A stretch of 64,000 bases of DNA from NCBI RefSeq assembly GCF_016401385.1, contig NZ_JAEACF010000001.1, positions 2,666,001-2,730,000 of the forward strand. Reading direction: 5' to 3'. The notes under the pieces are model-generated. The model had not been told where the DNA came from. It saw nothing but the letters and a program-made list of their open reading frames with translations, and did not search any database. The first letter of the stretch is position 1. Every line of letters starts with the position of its first letter. Source of the stretch: Fictibacillus halophilus (GTDB taxonomy: Bacteria > Bacillota > Bacilli > Bacillales > Fictibacillaceae). Below, piece by piece: positions 62,511-64,000 of this stretch. Both the position numbers and the translations under genes were made by a program.

Positions 62511-62902
62511 ATTCTGCTACTCCTAAAGGCAAAGGGACGGTTCTCTCTCTTTTTAGGAATCGCCATCTTCATCATTTTTTCTAATACAATCCATATAGAT
62601 AGGATGTTACTTACTTGCACGAATAATCGTATGTCACGTTTCATTACTACTCCTCATTTATCTTTTACTTTTATATCGTATGTATATAGTCAAAGTTAAT
62701 AGTTTTCCTTAAGTAGGATAACACGTTTATGGGATTTAGTACCAATAAAAATGGTCGTAGTTGTTATTATATTAGGAAAAAGGGATGATGAACCGCCCTA
62801 AATATTCCCTATATATGCTAAAATAGATAAATAATTGATATTTCGAATGCTAGAACATTGGGATACGAAAACAGATTTTAAAGATACATGAGGAGGAACG
62901 AA
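62511..62902. promoter_or_regulatory. Divergent promoter region between pelD and galE
   Basis: About 390 nt. It must hold promoters of the pel operon and galE. AAGGGACGGTTCTC (62530) repeats part of the hairpin at 54.63 kb, and GAACCGCCC (62790) is near its reverse. No second GEMM aptamer is seen. Confidence 0.4.
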
Positions 62903-63931
62903 ATGGCTATTTTAGTCACAGGTGGTGCGGGTTTTATTGGCAGTCATACAGTTGTTCAATTAATTCAGTCAGGCCTTGATGTAATCATCATTGATAATTT
63001 TATAAACAGTGACCCAGAAGTATTGAACTCTTTACATAGCATTACCGGGGTATCCATCAAGTTTTATAACATAGATTTGTTAGATAAAGAAAAGGTTCAG
63101 AATGTCTTTTGTGAGAACAACATCGATGCCGTTATTCATTTTGCAGGACTTAAGGCGGTAGGGGAATCGATTTTAAAACCTCTTCAGTATTATCATAACA
63201 ATATTACGAGCACCTTAATTTTATGTGAAGTGATGAAGTTTCATGGTGTAAAGAAAATCGTATTTAGTTCATCCGCTACGGTCTACGGAACAGGCCAAAA
63301 TAAACCATTGATGGAAGATACGCCACTAGGTGCAACAAATCCTTATGGCCGGACGAAATTAATGCTAGAACAAGTTTTAAAAGATCTACACGAATCTGAT
63401 CATGAGTGGAGTGTAGCTCTTCTTCGTTATTTTAATCCCGTCGGTGCTCATCCAAGCGGGTTGATCGGTGAGAAACCAAGTGATCACCCAAACAATTTAG
63501 TGCCTTACCTCACACAGGTTGCGGCAAGAAAACTTAGTAAACTTCGCATTTTCGGTAACGACTATGATACAAGTGACGGTACAGGTGTAAGAGATTATAT
63601 TCATGTGGAAGACTTGGCAAGCGGCCATCTAAAAGCACTAGATAAAGTGCTGACGAATAATGGTGTGCATACTTATAACTTGGGAACGGGCAAAGGATTT
63701 AGCGTAATGGACGTCATACGAACATTTGAAAAAGTAACAGGTGTATACATTCCGTATGAAGTAATCGATCGTCGTCCTGGAGATGTTGCAGTCAGTTATG
63801 CAGATACAACAAAAGCAAGACAAGAGCTCGGATGGTTTGCCGAAAAAGGACTAGAAGAAATGCTACGAGATGTATGGAACTGGCAGCAGAAGCGCGTGGA
63901 CATTTCTCGCTCTCCTAGTTATATAAAATAG
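62903..63931 (+). CDS. galE: UDP-glucose 4-epimerase
   Basis: Start ATG 62903, 6 nt after AGGAGG; 342 residues. Rossmann start VTGGAGFIGSHTVV, catalytic SSSATVYG and NPYGRTK (YxxxK), and RYFNPVGAHPSG are standard GalE. It makes UDP-galactose and often UDP-GalNAc; next to pel genes it probably supplies the GalNAc precursor. Divergent from pelD, as in known Gram-positive Pel loci. Confidence 0.95.
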   Translation: MAILVTGGAGFIGSHTVVQLIQSGLDVIIIDNFINSDPEVLNSLHSITGVSIKFYNIDLLDKEKVQNVFCENNIDAVIHFAGLKAVGESILKPLQYYHNNITSTLILCEVMKFHGVKKIVFSSSATVYGTGQNKPLMEDTPLGATNPYGRTKLMLEQVLKDLHESDHEWSVALLRYFNPVGAHPSGLIGEKPSDHPNNLVPYLTQVAARKLSKLRIFGNDYDTSDGTGVRDYIHVEDLASGHLKALDKVLTNNGVHTYNLGTGKGFSVMDVIRTFEKVTGVYIPYEVIDRRPGDVAVSYADTTKARQELGWFAEKGLEEMLRDVWNWQQKRVDISRSPSYIK

Positions 63932-63945
63932 GTAATCTCTGAGAG

Positions 63946-64000
63946 GTGAATGGGTTTGTTAAAGCTGTAGGCATTACTATCTTGTTATTTTTTATTGCTT
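63946..64000 (+). CDS. Start of a further gene, cut by the window edge
   Basis: From GTG 63946 the frame is open to the edge and reads NGFVKAVGITILLFFIA, like a signal peptide or membrane helix. GAGAG just before it is a weak ribosome site. It would follow galE by 14 nt. Too short to name. Confidence 0.35.
   Translation, partial: MNGFVKAVGITILLFFIA

Overview
The window is chromosomal DNA of a low-GC, spore-forming Bacillaceae. The order hpf, secA, prfB, ftsE-ftsX, ctpB, minJ matches the Bacillus subtilis chromosome, and the proteins are Bacillus-like throughout. A Fictibacillus-type relative is my guess; it was not tested. The two ends and 42-54.7 kb are accessory DNA, and the middle is conserved core.

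Accessory block A (1-9.4 kb). A partial lipoprotein gene and one plus-strand membrane gene are followed by about twelve small genes, nearly all on the minus strand. They include two Nudix hydrolases, a DJ-1/PfpI protein, an AAC(6')-like acetyltransferase, a BcrC-like PAP2 phosphatase, a RmlD-like reductase pseudogene, small membrane proteins and unknowns. Each gene ends at, or just before, a conserved site with core GCACCCG followed by an AATAA box. The best copies carry a 12-bp hairpin and a second related box. The layout is one gene plus one 3' site, same orientation, as in an integron cassette array, but the sites do not look like attC.

A second short block (43.6-46.9 kb) has the same sites and a second copy of the DJ-1 cassette. 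The two copies are alike from one GCACCCG core to the next and unrelated outside, so the cassette boundaries can be read directly. This is the main candidate for an undescribed system. No intact recombinase is in the window; a tyrosine-recombinase-like N-terminal fragment lies near 42.5 kb.

Core block (9.4-42 kb). A division and envelope cluster (minJ, DUF4083 protein, ctpB, EnvC-like M23 hydrolase, ftsX, ftsE), a YitT protein, a BCCT betaine transporter, a 1,357-residue subtilisin with cohesin-like and dockerin modules facing an NprR-like regulator, a phoX-tatA-tatC Tat unit, prfB with its programmed frameshift, secA, an acyl-CoA ligase, a dihydroorotate dehydrogenase-like domain fused to a duplicated membrane module, hpf with a probable sigma-B promoter, two cold-shock genes, a candidate small RNA, and the divergent citR/citA pair. 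Three intergenic regions hold unrelated tandem repeats that share a period of about 21 bp. A 132-bp palindromic repeat occurs twice.

Accessory block B (42-54.7 kb). Decayed and small genes: AbrB-like proteins, a HepT/MntA toxin-antitoxin pair whose toxin has a premature stop, two chemotaxis receptors, RiPP-like precursor relics, an AraC fragment cut by an IS200-like relic, and several pseudogenes with in-frame stops.

Pel block (54.7-64 kb). A Gram-positive Pel exopolysaccharide locus, pelD-pelE-pelA(deacetylase)-pelF-pelG, with a GH114 hydrolase gene downstream and galE divergent. A c-di-GMP-I (GEMM) riboswitch lies directly before the hydrolase gene, and PelD keeps an RxxD motif where its Pseudomonas homologue binds c-di-GMP. 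The second messenger may therefore act on both synthesis and the hydrolase.
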